64,000 bases of DNA from Bradyrhizobium hereditatis (GCF_020329435.1 NZ_JAGKJK010000004.1:372001-436000), one strand, 5' to 3'; positions 52,566 to 61,209 are shown, counted from the stretch's first letter. Notes: generated by a model from the letters alone, not told the origin. Translations and numbers: made by a program.

Positions 52566-53348
52566 ATGCACGTCAAAGGCAAAGTCTGTGTCGTCACGGG
52601 AGCTGCGAGCGGTATCGGTGAAGCCGTGGCGCGCGCTTATGCGGAAGCCGGCGCTCGCGGCGTCGTGCTCGCGGACCTGAAAACATCGCGCGACAAGCTG
52701 GCGAAGGTCGCCGGCGATATCGACGGGCTGCCGATCACCGCCGATGTCGGGCTGGAGGAAGACATCAAGGCGCTGATCGCCGCGGCCGAGGACAAATATG
52801 GTCCGGTCGATGTGTTCTTTTCCAATGCCGGCCTCTCGCGCAAGGGACAGGAGACAGCCTCGGACGCCGACTGGGACGTGAGCTGGCGGGTACATGTCAT
52901 GAGCCATGTGTTCGCGGCGCGTGCGCTGGTGCCAGGCATGCTCGCGCGCGGCTCCGGCTATCTCCTCAACACCGCTTCCGCGGCAGGCCTGCTCGCGTCG
53001 CTGAACTCGATGCCCTACGGCGTCACCAAGAATGCGGCGGTGGCGCTCGCCGAGCATCTCGCCATTCAATATGGCGACCGCGGCATTCGCGTCTCCGTGC
53101 TCTGCCCGCAATCCGTGCAGACCGGCATGACGACGCCGGGCCCAAGCGCCGCCAGGATCGACGGCGTGCTGCAGCCGCCGGAAGTCGCGCGCATGGTGAT
53201 CGAGGCGATGGCGGAGGAACGCTTCCTCATTCTGTCGCACCCGCAAGTCGCCGAATACATGCTGCGCAAGGCCTCCAACCGCGACCGCTGGCTCGCCGGC
53301 ATGCGCCGGCTGCGCGACAAGATCTACGGCGCGCCGGCCCCCGCGTAA
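52566..53348 (+). CDS. SDR-family oxidoreductase
   Basis: A 260-residue short-chain dehydrogenase. The cofactor motif is VTGAASGIGEAVAR, the active-site serine is in LLNTASAAGLL and the Tyr/Lys pair in MPYGVTKNAA. A family-typical NAGLS follows FFSN. The substrate is undefined. The ATG at 52566 (MHVKGKVCVV) gives the standard N-terminus; the frame stays open upstream to 52527. It is divergent from biotin synthase and ends convergently with the racemase-family gene at a palindromic repeat. Confidence 0.92.
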   Translation: MHVKGKVCVVTGAASGIGEAVARAYAEAGARGVVLADLKTSRDKLAKVAGDIDGLPITADVGLEEDIKALIAAAEDKYGPVDVFFSNAGLSRKGQETASDADWDVSWRVHVMSHVFAARALVPGMLARGSGYLLNTASAAGLLASLNSMPYGVTKNAAVALAEHLAIQYGDRGIRVSVLCPQSVQTGMTTPGPSAARIDGVLQPPEVARMVIEAMAEERFLILSHPQVAEYMLRKASNRDRWLAGMRRLRDKIYGAPAPA

Positions 53349-53353
53349 TCACG

Positions 53354-53435
53354 GTCGTTGCGAGGAGCGAAGCGACGAAGCAATCCATGTCTCCGCTTGC
53401 GGCGCTATGGATTGCTTCGCTTCGCTCGCAATGAC
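53354..53435. repeat. GTCATTGCGAGC-family inverted repeat
   Basis: Imperfect inverted repeat with arms GTCGTTGCGAGGAGCGAAG...GCAATCCAT and ATGGATTGCTTCG...CGCAATGAC. It lies between the convergent SDR and racemase-family genes, and the stop of the latter is inside the repeat. Confidence 0.8.
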
Positions 53436-54163
53436 GGATCAGGCGGCGCGAATTGCTCCAGGAGCCCCGTGTAATTCTTCACCCCCGGCGAGGCATACGA
53501 GCCACGCCTTGACGTCGTGAGCTTCAGCCCGGCCAGCGCCTCGGCCTGCTTCACCGCTGCAGCCACGCCGTCGACGACCGGCACGCCGAATTTTCGCGAC
53601 AGTTTCTGCGCGAGATCGGCCATGCCCGCACAGCCGAGCACGATCGCCTCCGCGCCCTTGTCCAGCGCGCGGGCAATTTCGGCTTCCAGTTTCGCCTCCG
53701 CGCCCGAGCCGGGCTTTTCAAGGTCGAGCACCGCGACGTCGCAGGCCGTGACCTGCACCCGCTCCGCAAAGCCATAGCGGCGCACCAGCTCCTGCAGCGG
53801 CACGATCGAGCGCGGCAGCGTGGTGACGACGGCGATGCGTTTTGCAATCTGGCCGGCCGTTACCAGCGCCGCCTCGCAGATGCCTACCACAGGGAAAGGC
53901 GCGGCGGTGCGGGCAGCGTCGAGCCCGGTGTCGTCGAAACAGGCGACGATCGCCGCATCCGCGTCTGGCGCATTGATCAGCTCCTGGATCAGGCCGGGCA
54001 CGGCGAACGCCTCGTCGTAATAGCCTTCGATCGAGACCGGCCCCATTGATGAGGTAACAGCGGATATTTCGGTGCCGGGCGCAGCAACGGCACGCGCGGC
54101 GGCGCCGATCGTTTCGGTCATCGACGCCGTTGTGTTCGGATTGACGATCAGGATTTTTGTCAT
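53405..54163 (-). CDS. Asp/Glu racemase-family protein (hydantoin racemase-like)
   Basis: A 252-residue protein of the Asp/Glu/hydantoin racemase superfamily. The two catalytic cysteines are in IVACFDDTGLDAAR and VLGCAGMADLAQKL, and the N-terminus opens with MTKILIVNPNTTASMTETIGAAAR. The family includes hydantoin and aspartate racemases and maleate isomerases. The C-terminus ends PSLRAKRSNP, which is the coding translation of the adjacent palindromic repeat, so the repeat has replaced or extended the original end. The ATG at 54163 is preferred over the open frame to 54304. Confidence 0.88.
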   Translation of the reverse strand: MTKILIVNPNTTASMTETIGAAARAVAAPGTEISAVTSSMGPVSIEGYYDEAFAVPGLIQELINAPDADAAIVACFDDTGLDAARTAAPFPVVGICEAALVTAGQIAKRIAVVTTLPRSIVPLQELVRRYGFAERVQVTACDVAVLDLEKPGSGAEAKLEAEIARALDKGAEAIVLGCAGMADLAQKLSRKFGVPVVDGVAAAVKQAEALAGLKLTTSRRGSYASPGVKNYTGLLEQFAPPDPSLRAKRSNP

Positions 54164-54207
54164 GGGCGTATCGTAGTGGGTATCGAGCACAGTGCAACTC
54201 TCTCTCC

Positions 54208-54346
54208 CGTCGTCCCGGCCAAGCGAGCAAAGCGAGCGCGAGCCGGGACCCATACGCCGCGGCCTGCGGAATAGGCACAAGGGGAGACGGCTTCTTTCAA
54301 CCACGCGCTCCTGTGGTTATGGGTCCCTGCGTTCGCAAGGGACGAC
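54208..54346. repeat. Dispersed palindromic repeats
   Basis: A GTCGTCCCGGCCAAGCG...GCCGGGACCCATA copy at 54208-54253 and GTGGTTATGGGTCCCTGCGT...GGGACGAC at 54313-54346, in the 190-bp gap between two minus-strand genes. They belong to the repeat families also seen at 22166, 26529 and 45542. Confidence 0.65.
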
Positions 54347-54356
54347 AGAAGGAGGT

Positions 54357-55040
54357 TTAGGCAATGATCCCGTCAACCCACGCGGCAAACGCGTCCAGCG
54401 CCTCGTCCATCACCTCGCGGTCATTCCGCCCCGAGCTCTTCAGTACATGGAAGGAATGATCGGCGGCGTTGAGCAAATGCAGTGTTACCCGCGATCCCAG
54501 CCCTTCCACGACGGCTTCCAGTAGCTTCAATTCCGCCAGCGCGTCGCGTGTCCCCTGCAGGAACAGCATCGGTATCTTGACCTCGCCGAGATGCTTGGCC
54601 CGATCGCTCGAGGGCTTTCCAGCCGGATGCAAGGGAAAGCCCAGGAACGCGAGGCCGCGAACGCCCGGTAGCGCTGCCGATGCCTGCGCCTGCGAGGTCA
54701 TCCGGCCGCCAAACGATTTGCCGCCGGCGACCAGCGGCAGCGCCGGACAGCAACGCGCCGCTTCCTTAACCGCCGCCCGCACCGTGGCGTGCGCGACCGC
54801 CGGCGGATCGGGCCGCTTGCTGCCCTTCTCCATATAGGGAAACTGATAGCGCAGCGACGCAATGCCGCGCTCGGCGAGGCTGGTCGCGATCACCTCCATC
54901 GACGAATGGGTCATGCCGGCGCCGGCCCCGTGCGCGAACACGTAGCAGGCGCGCGCCTGCGGCGGCTGCACGACTAGCCCGGATACCGCCTCACCGGGGC
55001 CGATCTCAATTCGCAGACGTTCCGCTGCTTTTGCTTTCAT
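54357..55040 (-). CDS. Alpha/beta hydrolase (KANL3/Tex30-like)
   Basis: A 227-residue alpha/beta hydrolase. The nucleophile elbow is GGKSFGGRMTS, with the HGAGAGM oxyanion-loop motif upstream, an Asp in LQGTRDALAEL and the catalytic His in ADHSFHVLK. It matches the small KANL3/Tex30-like group of dienelactone-hydrolase-like enzymes. The substrate is unknown. A thioesterase or esterase activity is possible, but nothing ties it to the aromatic module 12 kb away. It ends before the racemase-family gene with repeats between, so not clearly in the same operon. Confidence 0.85.
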   Translation of the reverse strand: MKAKAAERLRIEIGPGEAVSGLVVQPPQARACYVFAHGAGAGMTHSSMEVIATSLAERGIASLRYQFPYMEKGSKRPDPPAVAHATVRAAVKEAARCCPALPLVAGGKSFGGRMTSQAQASAALPGVRGLAFLGFPLHPAGKPSSDRAKHLGEVKIPMLFLQGTRDALAELKLLEAVVEGLGSRVTLHLLNAADHSFHVLKSSGRNDREVMDEALDAFAAWVDGIIA

Positions 55041-55258
55041 GTGATCTGCCTGACACTTTGCTGCGGGATGGAGACTCTATACTCGAAAGCCCGGCGCAAG
55101 ATGAACCAGCCGACAGTGGATTAATGGACAGCGCCATGGTGCGACTATAGGGTGGCATCATATTCAGCCGCACGCCGAGGGTGATTCGCCTTCCGGCGTT
55201 TTTTGGTAGCAGACGAATATTGCGCGCGAGCAGCGCGGTTTTGGGGAAGGGGCAGGCC

Positions 55259-56806
55259 ATGCGGGTCGGGAGAATTGCGAAAATTGTGGGCGTGCTGGCG
55301 ATCGTCGCCATCGGTTACGCGGTCAAAGACGATATCGCCCAGCTCTGGAACGATTTTCACGTCAGGATCGTCGAGCATCCCACGCCGAAGAAAACCGTCT
55401 GGCTCGACCAAGGTATCAGCAAAGAAAAGCTGAGCTGGTTCTATCACGCCGATCAGGGGACGCGGACCTTCGGCTTTCCCTATGAGTGGTTCATGGCGCT
55501 CGAGCAGCCGACGATACCGTGGCTGTTGTTCACCTCGCCAGGCCGCTTCAGCGATACCGCTTATCTCGATCGCTACGGCTTCATTGCCGATACCATCATC
55601 CCCGGTAAGGAGGCGCTTCCGATCGGCTTCGCGCAGGGCGGTCCGATGCTCGATCAGACGGGAGCGCCGTGGCGCAACCCCCGCAGCAAACAGGATATGA
55701 CCGGCATCGGCCTGACCTGCGCGGCCTGCCACACCGGCAGCTTCACCTACAATGGCACCGCAGTCGTCGTCGATGGCGGGCCGGCGCTCACCAATCTTTT
55801 CGCAATGAAACAGGGCATGGGCATCTCGCTGCTGCTGACGCGATATTGGCCCGGCCGCTTCAGCCGCTTTGCCGAGAGCATTCTGGGATCCGAATCCACC
55901 GCCGAGGAGCGCGAGGCGCTGAAGAACCAGCTTGACCAGGTTCTGAAACAGTACAAGCAGGTCAAGGACCTGGAAGAGCGCGTCGCCCCCTGGAGCATTG
56001 TGGAAGGTTACGGACGGCTCGACGCGCTCAACCGGATCGGCAATCAGGTTTTTTCAATCGACCTCAAGAAGCCAGAAAACTACGCCGGGTCCTCGGCGCC
56101 GGTACATTTCCCGCGGATATGGAACACACCTTGGTTCGATTGGGTGCAGTATAACGGCTCGATCATGCAACCGATGGTGCGCAACGCCGGCGAAGCGCTT
56201 GGCGTATCGGCGGAGCTCAACCTGACCGATCCCTTAAAAGGCATCTATAAAACCAGCGTCGATCTGAAGTCGCTCGATGCAATGGAGCAGATGATCAAGG
56301 GCGACAAGCCGCCGAACGCCAAGGACAAATTCTCAGGGCTCCAATCTCCGAAATGGCCAGCCGAGATCCTGCCGCCGATCGATCCGAAGCTCGCAGACAA
56401 GGGCGCCGAACTCTACAAGACCCATTGTCAGGAATGTCATCGCCCGCCGGTGACGAGCGAGGCCTTCTACGATTTCAACAACAAGGACTGGTGGACAAAG
56501 AACGAAGCCGGCGAAGCGATCCTCAAGGTTGAGAACGTTCCGATCTCGCATATCGGCACCGACCCAGCGCAAGCGGCGGACATGCTGGCGCGCACGGTCG
56601 CGGTTCCCGAATATCTCGGCCTCAAGAGCAACAGCTTTGCCTTTGCGTTAGGCGAACTGGTCGAGAAAACCGTCAACACCATCTTCGACCAGCAGAAACC
56701 GCCGGTGAGTGCTGGGGAGCGAAAGCGAATGGATGGCTATATGCCGAACGAACTGCGGGGTCCGCCCGCGCGCTCCGGCGGCGCCAGCGGAACGGCGCGC
56801 GGATAG
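55259..56806 (+). CDS. Diheme cytochrome c peroxidase-like protein
   Basis: A 515-residue protein with an N-terminal membrane anchor or signal (VGRIAKIVGVLAIVAIGYAV) and two c-type heme motifs, CAACH at residues 154-158 and CQECH at 390-394. The spacing and overall length fit the diheme cytochrome c peroxidase-like family, which includes RoxA-type dioxygenases. It is probably anchored in the inner membrane facing the periplasm. The ATG at 55259 follows GGGGAAGGGG. A GTG-started gene with a sortase-type tail follows 13 bp later and a sortase gene after that, an unusual neighbourhood. Confidence 0.87.
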   Translation: MRVGRIAKIVGVLAIVAIGYAVKDDIAQLWNDFHVRIVEHPTPKKTVWLDQGISKEKLSWFYHADQGTRTFGFPYEWFMALEQPTIPWLLFTSPGRFSDTAYLDRYGFIADTIIPGKEALPIGFAQGGPMLDQTGAPWRNPRSKQDMTGIGLTCAACHTGSFTYNGTAVVVDGGPALTNLFAMKQGMGISLLLTRYWPGRFSRFAESILGSESTAEEREALKNQLDQVLKQYKQVKDLEERVAPWSIVEGYGRLDALNRIGNQVFSIDLKKPENYAGSSAPVHFPRIWNTPWFDWVQYNGSIMQPMVRNAGEALGVSAELNLTDPLKGIYKTSVDLKSLDAMEQMIKGDKPPNAKDKFSGLQSPKWPAEILPPIDPKLADKGAELYKTHCQECHRPPVTSEAFYDFNNKDWWTKNEAGEAILKVENVPISHIGTDPAQAADMLARTVAVPEYLGLKSNSFAFALGELVEKTVNTIFDQQKPPVSAGERKRMDGYMPNELRGPPARSGGASGTARG

Positions 56807-56819
56807 CGGGGAGGCACAG

Positions 56820-57008
56820 GTGCAGGTCGCAGCGCTCAAGCCGGTGCAGCCTGTCGCTACCCAGGCCGCCACCACGGTCGCGTTGCCCAAGACAGCCACC
56901 GACGCCGAACTGAAGATGATTGCGGGTGTGATCCTGCTCACGGTGAGCCTGATCCTGTTCGTGTTCAATCGGCGTCAGTTCAATCGACGTCAGATGTCGC
57001 TGCGTTGA
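56820..57008 (+). CDS. Micro-protein with LPKTA sorting tail (sortase substrate candidate)
   Basis: A 62-residue protein starting with GTG, supported by GGGGAGG about six bases upstream. Residues 1-21 are Ala/Thr/Val-rich. LPKTA at 22-26, then a hydrophobic helix (MIAGVILLTVSLILFVF, 33-49) and an arginine-rich end with a tandem FNRRQFNRRQ match the sortase signal of motif, helix and positive tail. No N-terminal signal is seen. The class GN sortase gene begins 195 bp later on the same strand. Such tails normally end large VIT/VWA target proteins in Gram-negatives, so this is either a miniature substrate or the remnant of a lost large one. Confidence 0.72.
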   Translation: MQVAALKPVQPVATQAATTVALPKTATDAELKMIAGVILLTVSLILFVFNRRQFNRRQMSLR

Positions 57009-57111
57009 CGTCGGCTGAAAGGAGGAGACCTCCCCGACCTCCTCCTTCCAGAGCGCGCGCGGCTCCCACCCGTCCCCCAAGGCCGCGCGCGCCGCTCTTT
57101 CCATCGCCACC

Positions 57112-57193
57112 GTCATTGCGAGCGAAGCGAAGCAATCCATCTCGCGGCTCCGACAGTGTGGATTGCTTCGTCGCTTTCGCTCATCGCAATGAC
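57112..57193. repeat. GTCATTGCGAGC-family inverted repeat
   Basis: Inverted repeat with arms GTCATTGCGAGCGAAGCG...GCAATCCAT and GTGGATTGCTTCG...CGCAATGAC, between the micro-protein and the sortase gene on the same strand. It could attenuate sortase transcription or stabilise an upstream message. Confidence 0.8.
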
Positions 57194-57203
57194 GAGACAT
57201 CCG

Positions 57204-57779
57204 ATGCGCTTCATCCTCCCTCTCCTCTTCGCACTGATCGGCCTGAGCCTGTTCGGCCAGGGTGCCTACATCCACGCCAAAGCACTGCTCGCGCAGGTCC
57301 TGCTGGAGCGGGCCTTTGAACAGACCATCGCGACCGGACGCGAGACCAAGCCGTGGTCGTGGGCCGACACATGGCCAGTCGCGCGCATCGAAGTGAAACG
57401 CCTTGGTGCCCACGCGATCGTGCTCGCCGGCAGCAGCGGCCAGGCGCTCGCCTTCGGCCCCGGCCATGTCGAGCGGACGCCTCACGCCGGCGAACGCGGC
57501 ATCGCTGTTTACTCGGCGCACCGCGATACGCATTTTGCCTTCCTGAAGAACGTCCTCATCGGCGACGAAATCGAGGTGACGCGAGGCGACGGCAAACACT
57601 TCCGTTACCGGGTGGATAGCACTTCGGTCGTGCGCTTCGATGCCTCCGGCATCGATCCGCTCGACGATGGATATCGGCTCGTGCTGTCGACCTGTTGGCC
57701 GTTCGACACGCTGACGCCGGGGCCGGAGCGCTATCTCGTGCATGCAAGCATGATCAGATCGCGGCACGTCTCAGACTGA
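57204..57779 (+). CDS. Class GN (Gram-negative) sortase
   Basis: A 191-residue transpeptidase with a single N-terminal membrane helix (ILPLLFALIGLSLFGQGAYI). The catalytic His106 is in YSAHRDTHFAFL, Cys164 in LVLSTCWPFDTL and Arg176 in GPERYLVHASM, the full sortase triad, so it should be active. Class GN sortases are rare in Gram-negatives and are normally encoded beside a large target protein. Here the only adjacent candidate substrate is the 62-residue LPKTA protein upstream. The enzyme would face the periplasm. The start is set at 57204, just after a palindromic repeat. Confidence 0.92.
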   Translation: MRFILPLLFALIGLSLFGQGAYIHAKALLAQVLLERAFEQTIATGRETKPWSWADTWPVARIEVKRLGAHAIVLAGSSGQALAFGPGHVERTPHAGERGIAVYSAHRDTHFAFLKNVLIGDEIEVTRGDGKHFRYRVDSTSVVRFDASGIDPLDDGYRLVLSTCWPFDTLTPGPERYLVHASMIRSRHVSD

Positions 57780-57946
57780 ATTCTCCGCCAGCCGGGAAAT
57801 CTTGCGCAGCGCGAATAGGGCTCATCGTGCAACGCGTGTTGCCACCTCCGACAAGTCTCAATAAAAAGAGCGCAATCAAAAGAAACATGACGAGACGATC
57901 ATTTCTCGATCGCCAAGGCATGCAAACAACAGAGTTAGGGATATCC

Positions 57947-60169
57947 ATGGACGCTCAGGCCAGCACCGCATCGCATCAAGCCGAAAAATGGTCGCCTTCG
58001 CCTGACGCCAGCGACATCGTCAAGAGCATCCATGCGATGCTGCACCCGTGCAATATCGTGCTGGTCGGCGCCACCGACAAGCCAGGCAACTACGCCGAGC
58101 GCATCTGGAACAACCTGATCAAGTACAAGTATGAAGGCGGGCTTTACCCGGTCAACGCCAAGCGCGAGACGATCTGGGGCGTTCCCTGCTACAAGGATTT
58201 TGCCAGCCTTCCCGAAAAGCCCGATCACGTGCTGGTGCTGGTGCCGGCGCGTTTTGCCGTGCAGGTGATCCGCGACGCCGCCGCCGCCGGCGCGCGCTCC
58301 GCCACCATCGTCACCTCAGGCTTCAGCGAATTGCAGGACGAGGAAAGCCAGCGGCTGGCAGTGGAGCTGAAGCAGGCGGTGAAGGAAACCGGCCTCGCCG
58401 TTACCGGCCCGAACTGCCTCGGAAACCTGAGCGCCGGCGAAAAGCTATTCACCAATATCGACGACCGCATCGTCACCATGGAAGCGGGTCCCGTGGCGAT
58501 TGCCGGGCAATCCGGCGCGATCGTGATGGCGATCCGCCAGGCGCTGGAAGACCGCGGCGTCGGCGTCGGCTACATGGTGACTACAGGCAACGAGACCGGT
58601 CTCGAGACGCCGGACCTGATGAGCTACTTCGCCGCCGATCCGTCGATCCGCGTCATCGTGGTCTATCTCGAAGGCGTTCGGAACACGAAAGTGTTCCGCG
58701 ACGCCTGCAAGGCCGCCCGCGCCGCCGGCAAGCCGGTGATTGCGCTCAAGCTCGGAGCCTCCGAAGGCGGTCGCGCCGCCGCGATGGCGCATACCGGCGC
58801 GCTTGCCGGCTCGATCGAAACCTTCGATGCGATCTCGACGCGCGAAGGCGTGATCCGCGTTCGCGGGCTGGACGAGCTGATCGAGACCACCGAGTGCTTC
58901 GTTCATGCCGATCCGCCGAAGGGCAACCGTCTCGCCGCGGTGTCGCTGTCCGGCGGCAAGCGTGGCCTCTTGATCGACGCATTCTATTCGGCTGGCCTCA
59001 ACTTCGCGCCACTCAGCCCGAATGCGACTGAGCAACTGGCGCAGATGCTCGGGCCCGGCAGCATCGTCGGCAATCCGCTCGACGCGGGCTTTGCGGCCGT
59101 GGTCGATCCTTCCGTCTACATGAAGTCGATCAAGATCATGATCGACGATCCCGACACCGATATCGTCATCATCGACTCCGAGCTGCCGAAGGCGCCGCAC
59201 GAACTGCGCGAGCGCAATTTGCGCATCGTCAACGAGATGGCGGGCGCTGCCAATAAGCCCGTGGTCTATATCAGCGCTATGTCGATCGGGTTCACCGAAT
59301 TCACCAAGGCCCTGCGCAAATCACTGCCGAATGTGGCAGTCATGCAGGGGCTCGATCGCGCGGTCGGCGCGATCAAATCGCTGATCGAATATGCATCCTT
59401 GCGCAAGGAGGTGCCCGACATCGTGTCGAGCGCGAAGGCCTCGGCGCGCGCAGTGCTGGAGAAGACGCTGAAGGCCGCCAACGGCGCCGCTGCGCTCGAT
59501 GAGGTCGCCTCGAAGAAGCTGCTCAAGGCATATGGCATTCCGGTCTCGAAGGAAGAGATCGCACAGACCGCAGCGGAAGCTGTGAAGATTGCCAAGAAGA
59601 TCGGCTTTCCCGTCGTGGCAAAAGTCGTCAGCGCCGAAATCCTGCACAAGTCAGATATCGGCGGCGTGGTGCTGAACCTCAACAACGCAGCCGAAGTGAA
59701 GAAGGCATTCAACGACATCACGGCGCGGGTGAGAAAGATCAAGAGCAAGCCCAGGTTAGAGGGCATTTTGATCGCGCAGCAGGTCAAGGCCGACTTCGAA
59801 CTCGTGGTCGGCGCCTCGCTCGATGCCGAGATGGGGCCGGTGGTGCTGTTTGGCACCGGCGGCGTCGACATCGAGCTGATGAAAGACGTCGCGCTCGCCG
59901 GTGCGCCGCTGGATGAAGCCGAGGCGAAGCAATTGATCACCAAGACCAAGGCAGGCGTGAAGATAAAAGGCTATCGCGGCAAGCCGGCACTGCACGAAGC
60001 TTCCGCCGTGAAGGCGCTGGTCGGCCTGTCCAATCTGATGGCCGATGCCGATGGCCGGATCGCCTCGATCGACGTCAACCCGTTCCTGATCAACAGCAAG
60101 CTCGGTGTCGCCGTCGACGGCCTGATCGTGCTGAACAATGCTGCGGCGAACAAGGCGGCGCGGCATTAG
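57947..60169 (+). CDS. ADP-forming acyl-CoA synthetase (acetate--CoA ligase family)
   Basis: A 740-residue fused NDP-forming CoA ligase. The N-terminal CoA-binding Rossmann domain (HPCNIVLVGATDKPGNYAERIW, near residues 35-56), flavodoxin-like middle domains (GPVAIAGQSGAIVMAIRQALEDRG, AMAHTGALAGS) and the C-terminal ATP-grasp domain (VVAKVVSAEILHKSDIGGVVLNL, IDVNPFLI) are in order. It makes an acyl-CoA from acid, ATP and CoA, giving ADP, or the reverse. The acid is unknown. The ATG at 57947 is chosen by N-terminal similarity; in-frame starts at 57887 and 57920 lie upstream. Confidence 0.9.
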   Translation: MDAQASTASHQAEKWSPSPDASDIVKSIHAMLHPCNIVLVGATDKPGNYAERIWNNLIKYKYEGGLYPVNAKRETIWGVPCYKDFASLPEKPDHVLVLVPARFAVQVIRDAAAAGARSATIVTSGFSELQDEESQRLAVELKQAVKETGLAVTGPNCLGNLSAGEKLFTNIDDRIVTMEAGPVAIAGQSGAIVMAIRQALEDRGVGVGYMVTTGNETGLETPDLMSYFAADPSIRVIVVYLEGVRNTKVFRDACKAARAAGKPVIALKLGASEGGRAAAMAHTGALAGSIETFDAISTREGVIRVRGLDELIETTECFVHADPPKGNRLAAVSLSGGKRGLLIDAFYSAGLNFAPLSPNATEQLAQMLGPGSIVGNPLDAGFAAVVDPSVYMKSIKIMIDDPDTDIVIIDSELPKAPHELRERNLRIVNEMAGAANKPVVYISAMSIGFTEFTKALRKSLPNVAVMQGLDRAVGAIKSLIEYASLRKEVPDIVSSAKASARAVLEKTLKAANGAAALDEVASKKLLKAYGIPVSKEEIAQTAAEAVKIAKKIGFPVVAKVVSAEILHKSDIGGVVLNLNNAAEVKKAFNDITARVRKIKSKPRLEGILIAQQVKADFELVVGASLDAEMGPVVLFGTGGVDIELMKDVALAGAPLDEAEAKQLITKTKAGVKIKGYRGKPALHEASAVKALVGLSNLMADADGRIASIDVNPFLINSKLGVAVDGLIVLNNAAANKAARH

Positions 60170-60253
60170 GCACACTCGTCCTGCGCGGGCTTGCCGCCTC
60201 CGCTAAAGCTTCGGCGCGCCAAGAGCGAGAAAGCCACGGCGAAGCCTTGGCGC

Positions 60254-60328
60254 AGCCGGGACCCGCGCATCCATCGAGAATGAACCTTTTGAGGAGATGG
60301 ATTGCCGGGTCAAGCCCGGCAATGACGG
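60254..60328. repeat. Palindromic GCCGGG repeat
   Basis: GCCGGGACCCGCGCATCCATC and GGAGATGGATTGCCGGGTCAAGC with GCCCGGCAATGACGG form a compound hairpin between the acyl-CoA synthetase and the convergent protease gene. Confidence 0.6.
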
Positions 60329-60336
60329 GCTGAGTA

Positions 60337-61098
60337 CTACAACCCCGCGCCCCACTTCTGCGCGGTCTGCAGAATCCAGTCGCGGTAAAGCGTTAGCGGC
60401 GTAACACCTGTCATCCCGCCGCAGCCTGCGCTTCCATTCGGCCCGGTCGACCAGCTCACCACGCCGACGATCACGGGACCACCTTGCTTGTCTTCAAACA
60501 CAGGCGCGCCGGAATCGCCGGTGCAGGCGCCGAGGCCCTCGCGCATACCCTGCCCTACAGGATCAACCAGGCGAATCTGCAGCGTCCCCGGCTTGCCGGT
60601 TGCGACGAGGCCCGCAACACGGATGGTGCCGCCGCTTTTGCCGTCGCCACGCACGGTCACGCCGATGCCCGCGATGGTGAAGCGGCTGCCGACATTGATG
60701 GGTATGTTGGGCAATCCGAGTGCGGCCGCTGTCTTTCCCTTGGGCGATACTGCCAGTTGCAGCAAAGCGACATCCGCGGTCGCGCGATGCCCCGACATCG
60801 CCTGCATGTTGAAGCCGGGATGAATGGCGACGGCCTTGATATCCTGTAGCGTCGGCTGCCGGTCCGCACCGTATTCGACGATCTTGTAGTCCGCACCCGG
60901 TTGCACGCAATGCGCCGCGGTTAGCACCAGTCTTGGCGCAATCAGCGCCCCGGTGCAGAAATTGCCGCGCGAGCCGACGATGGTGACGATCGAGCGGGCC
61001 ACGCCTTCCGTCGACGGCGCGCCGCCGCCGACAATGGCGTGAGCGGGAACGGACAGTAGCAGCACGAGGCCGGCGGTGATGCGAGGCAGGATCTTCAT
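60337..61098 (-). CDS. Exported trypsin-like serine protease (S1)
   Basis: A 253-residue S1 protease. The triad is complete: His in LTAAHCV, Asp in ADVALLQL and Ser in GDSGAPVFE. The signal peptide (MKILPRITAGLVLLLSVPAHA) ends directly before IVGGG, so signal-peptidase cleavage would itself make the Ile16-type N-terminus that activates trypsins, with no propeptide. It is therefore probably active on export to the periplasm or outside. The specificity pocket was not resolved. The ATG at 61098 is chosen because it fits the signal. Confidence 0.9.
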   Translation of the reverse strand: MKILPRITAGLVLLLSVPAHAIVGGGAPSTEGVARSIVTIVGSRGNFCTGALIAPRLVLTAAHCVQPGADYKIVEYGADRQPTLQDIKAVAIHPGFNMQAMSGHRATADVALLQLAVSPKGKTAAALGLPNIPINVGSRFTIAGIGVTVRGDGKSGGTIRVAGLVATGKPGTLQIRLVDPVGQGMREGLGACTGDSGAPVFEDKQGGPVIVGVVSWSTGPNGSAGCGGMTGVTPLTLYRDWILQTAQKWGAGL

Positions 61099-61209
61099 CG
61101 GCGCAGCCATAGCCCGCGGCGCGCATATCGCCAAGCGCCGGATCGGGCTGGTTCTGCAGGGCATTCCGTGTTAGCCGCTCGTGAAACGCGTGTCGAGCAG
61201 GCAGGAAAC

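Noticed and set aside
54357..55040. Alpha/beta hydrolase as the missing gentisyl-CoA thioesterase
   Set aside because: It lies about 12 kb from the hydroxybenzoate module, on its own, with no shared regulatory site, and CoA thioesterases of such pathways are usually of another fold.
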